NCBI RefSeq assembly: GCF_900116135.1
Contig: NZ_FOZX01000012.1
Coordinates: forward strand, 94,396-158,395
Reading direction: 5' to 3'
DNA length: 64,000 nucleotides
Origin: Saccharopolyspora flava
Lineage (GTDB): Bacteria > Actinomycetota > Actinomycetes > Mycobacteriales > Pseudonocardiaceae
Shown here piece after piece: positions 62,797 to 64,000 of the stretch. The position numbers and the translations under genes are program-made. The notes beneath the pieces were generated by a model, which had not been told where the DNA came from, did not search any database, and saw only the letters and a list, made by a program, of their open reading frames with translations. The stretch's first letter is position 1; the number at the start of each line of letters is the position of its first letter.

Positions 62797-63558
62797 GTGA
62801 CCAGCGAAGTTTCCCCGAAGGACCGATTCGTCACCGTCTACGGCCGCAAGCCCGTGCTGGAGGCGTTGGCCGACTACGACCTGCGGGTCGACAAGGTGAT
62901 CGTCGCCGAAGGGCTCCGCGGTGGGGCCATCTCGGAGATCGAGGAGGCGGCCGCCGACCGCGCGGTGAAGGTGCAGCGCGCCAGCGCCCACCGGGTGAAG
63001 GTCCTCGCCGGCAACGGCAGGCACGACCAGGGAGTCGTCGCCGACGTCGTCGCCCGCCGGATGCGTCCGCTCGTCGACGCCCTCGCCGACCCGGCCACCG
63101 CCCCGCGCACCGTCCTGCTGCTCGACGGGCTGACCACGCCCGCCAACGTCGGCATGATCCTGCGCACCGCGACCGCCGCGGGCATCGACGGGATCGTCGT
63201 CCCGCACCGCGGCGTCGCCGGACTGGACCCGCTGGTCATCAAGGCCTCCGCCGGAGTCGCCTTCCACGCACCCGTGCTGCGCAGCCGCACCGCCGCCGAG
63301 GCCGCCGAACTCCTCACCGAGGCCGGGTATCCGCTGTACGCCCTCGACGCCGACGCCGAGCACAGCCTCTACGACACCGAGTTCGGGGACCGCGCCGTGT
63401 TCGTCCTCGGCAGCGAGACCGCCGGCCTGTCCACCGAGGTGGAGGAGCGCATCGCGCAGCCGCTGTCGATCCCGATGGCCGGGGACGTCGAATCCCTCAA
63501 CGTCGCCAGCGCCGCCGCCGTGCTCTGCTTCGAACTGCGCCGCCGCAGCCTGGCCTGA
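62797..63558 (+). CDS. TrmH-family (SPOUT) 2'-O-ribose RNA methyltransferase
   Basis: The 253-residue enzyme has an N-terminal RNA-binding substrate domain (VYGRKPVLEALADYDLRVDK) and a SPOUT domain with motif 1 LTTPANVGMILRTATAAGI, motif 2 AVFVLGSETAGLS and motif 3 IPMAGDVESLNVASAAAV. It methylates rRNA or tRNA; the target is unclear. GTG at 62797 is taken as the start with GACACT 7 nt upstream. It converges on the rRNA operon. Confidence 0.93.
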   Translation: MTSEVSPKDRFVTVYGRKPVLEALADYDLRVDKVIVAEGLRGGAISEIEEAAADRAVKVQRASAHRVKVLAGNGRHDQGVVADVVARRMRPLVDALADPATAPRTVLLLDGLTTPANVGMILRTATAAGIDGIVVPHRGVAGLDPLVIKASAGVAFHAPVLRSRTAAEAAELLTEAGYPLYALDADAEHSLYDTEFGDRAVFVLGSETAGLSTEVEERIAQPLSIPMAGDVESLNVASAAAVLCFELRRRSLA

Positions 63559-63567
63559 TCCCGACGT

Positions 63568-63602
63568 GCCCGGGTCGACCTCCGTCGGCCCGGGCCTTTT
63601 CT
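63568..63602 (+). terminator. Rho-independent terminator of the TrmH gene
   Basis: GCCCGGGTCGAC (63568-63579) pairs with GTCGGCCCGGGC (63584-63595) with one wobble, followed by CTTTTCTT. Confidence 0.85.
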
Positions 63603-63613
63603 TCTCCCTGAAA

Positions 63614-63655
63614 ACGCAAAAAGCAGGGCCGGTAGAAGTTGCCTTCTACCGGCCC
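63614..63655 (-). terminator. Rho-independent terminator of the rRNA operon
   Basis: On the minus strand GGGCCGGTAGAAG (63655 to 63643) and CTTCTACCGGCCC (63638 to 63626) form a perfect 13-bp stem with a 4-nt loop, followed by TGCTTTTTGCG. It lies 15 nt after the 5S 3' end. Confidence 0.9.
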
Positions 63656-63669
63656 CGTCTCAAGGAATG

Positions 63670-63786
63670 TGTCGGCGGTGTCTTACTCTCCCACACCCTA
63701 GCGAGTGCAGTACCATCAGCGCTGGGGAGCTTAGCTACCGGGTTCGGAATGGGACCGGGCGGACCCTCCCCGCCATCGCCACCGAC
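63670..63786 (-). rRNA. rrf: 5S ribosomal RNA
   Basis: The minus strand gives a 117-nt 5S: a terminal stem formed by GTCGGTGGCG and CACCGCCGAC, the conserved CCCGGTCCCATTCCGAACCC and GATGGTACTGCACTCG, and the 3' GTGGGAGAGTAAGACACCGC. It is the last gene of an rRNA operon entering from the right. The terminal few bases are estimated from pairing. Confidence 0.95.
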
Positions 63787-63915
63787 AACCCTCGTTCCCA
63801 CGAACCCGCGGGAAAAACCAAAGGGCGCCAACTGCGTTGACACACAATATTCTGGAATCAACAACCCATAGGTTGTTGTCTCAGACATCGTATAGTGGGT
63901 GCGTAACACCTTCGT

Positions 63916-64000
63916 GAGCAAGTCCTCGGCCTATCAGCACCGGTCAGCTCCACACATTACTGCGCTTCCACATCCGGCCTGTCAACCCGGTCATCTACCG
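63916..64000 (-). rRNA. rrl: 23S ribosomal RNA, 3' end (partial)
   Basis: The minus strand carries the last ~85 nt of 23S rRNA, including TTGACAGGCCGGATGTGGAA and GAGCTGACCGGTGCTGATAG, then GGCCGAGGACTTGCTC. The rest lies beyond the window. The ~130-nt 23S-5S spacer contains ACAACC-CATA-GGTTGT, a likely processing hairpin. Confidence 0.93.

Overview
The window is high-G+C actinobacterial DNA. It carries mycothiol-type SigR/RsrA, F420-type luciferase-like oxidoreductases, the proteasome activator Bpa, and a near-complete set of arabinogalactan genes: galactan ABC exporter, GlfT1, GlfT2, Glf, DprE1, DprE2, decaprenyl-phosphate phosphoribosyltransferase plus phosphatase, and three Emb-type arabinosyltransferases. 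No mycolic-acid condensation or mycolyltransferase genes lie between the emb and ubiA segments, where mycobacteria keep them. This fits a meso-DAP, arabinose/galactose wall without mycolates, as in Pseudonocardiales such as Saccharopolyspora. The genus is inference; no marker here proves it.

Layout. 1-3.7 kb: end of an ABC ATPase gene, a divergent MarR regulator, tRNA-Ser(UGA), a few small regulator genes that look like the scar of an integrated element, an MFS exporter and a YunG-like gene. 4.6-11.6 kb: Spo0M, oxidoreductases, a secreted M28 peptidase, an aminotransferase-V-fold protein without the PLP lysine, and Bpa. 11.7-14.4 kb: wzm-wzt-glfT1 operon. 14.5-21.4 kb: first emb gene, convergent gtrA-like gene, and the dprE1-dprE2 operon led by a small overlapping ORF. 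21.8-31.8 kb: methyltransferase, then emb2-emb3-GT2-gtrA-FAD oxidoreductase reading as one operon. 32.8-39.4 kb (minus): phoD, ubiA, PAP2 phosphatase, glfT2, glf. 39.6-51.2 kb: GT87-like transferase, PGRP amidase, HAD phosphatase, LLM oxidoreductase, HhH protein, serS, a YgiB/YgiC-like pair, septum-formation protein, small zincin, phosphoglycerate-mutase-like protein, pheA. 51.4-63.6 kb: macro domain, DoxX, response regulator, rsrA-sigR, YbaK, hydrolase, two SRAP genes, aroA, rsgA, lipoprotein, WS/DGAT and a TrmH methyltransferase. The right edge holds the 5S and the 3' end of 23S rRNA on the minus strand.

How the genes work together. Glf makes UDP-Galf; GlfT1 and GlfT2 build the galactan on a lipid carrier; Wzm/Wzt export it. 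UbiA, the PAP2 phosphatase and DprE1/DprE2 make decaprenyl-phospho-arabinose, which the Emb proteins and perhaps the GT87 protein use outside the membrane. The GtrA-like proteins probably help move lipid-linked sugars.

The most unusual content is a family of nested palindromes and 62-bp tandem repeats. It fills three convergent intergenic gaps (3.7-4.4, 17.97-18.27 and 31.8-32.8 kb), with related palindromes in other convergent gaps (4.4-4.6, 42.1 and 44.7-44.8 kb). Separately, a perfect 30-bp-arm hairpin lies in frame inside the third emb gene. Many genes appear to start with leaderless GTG codons 6-8 nt after a TANNNT -10 box.
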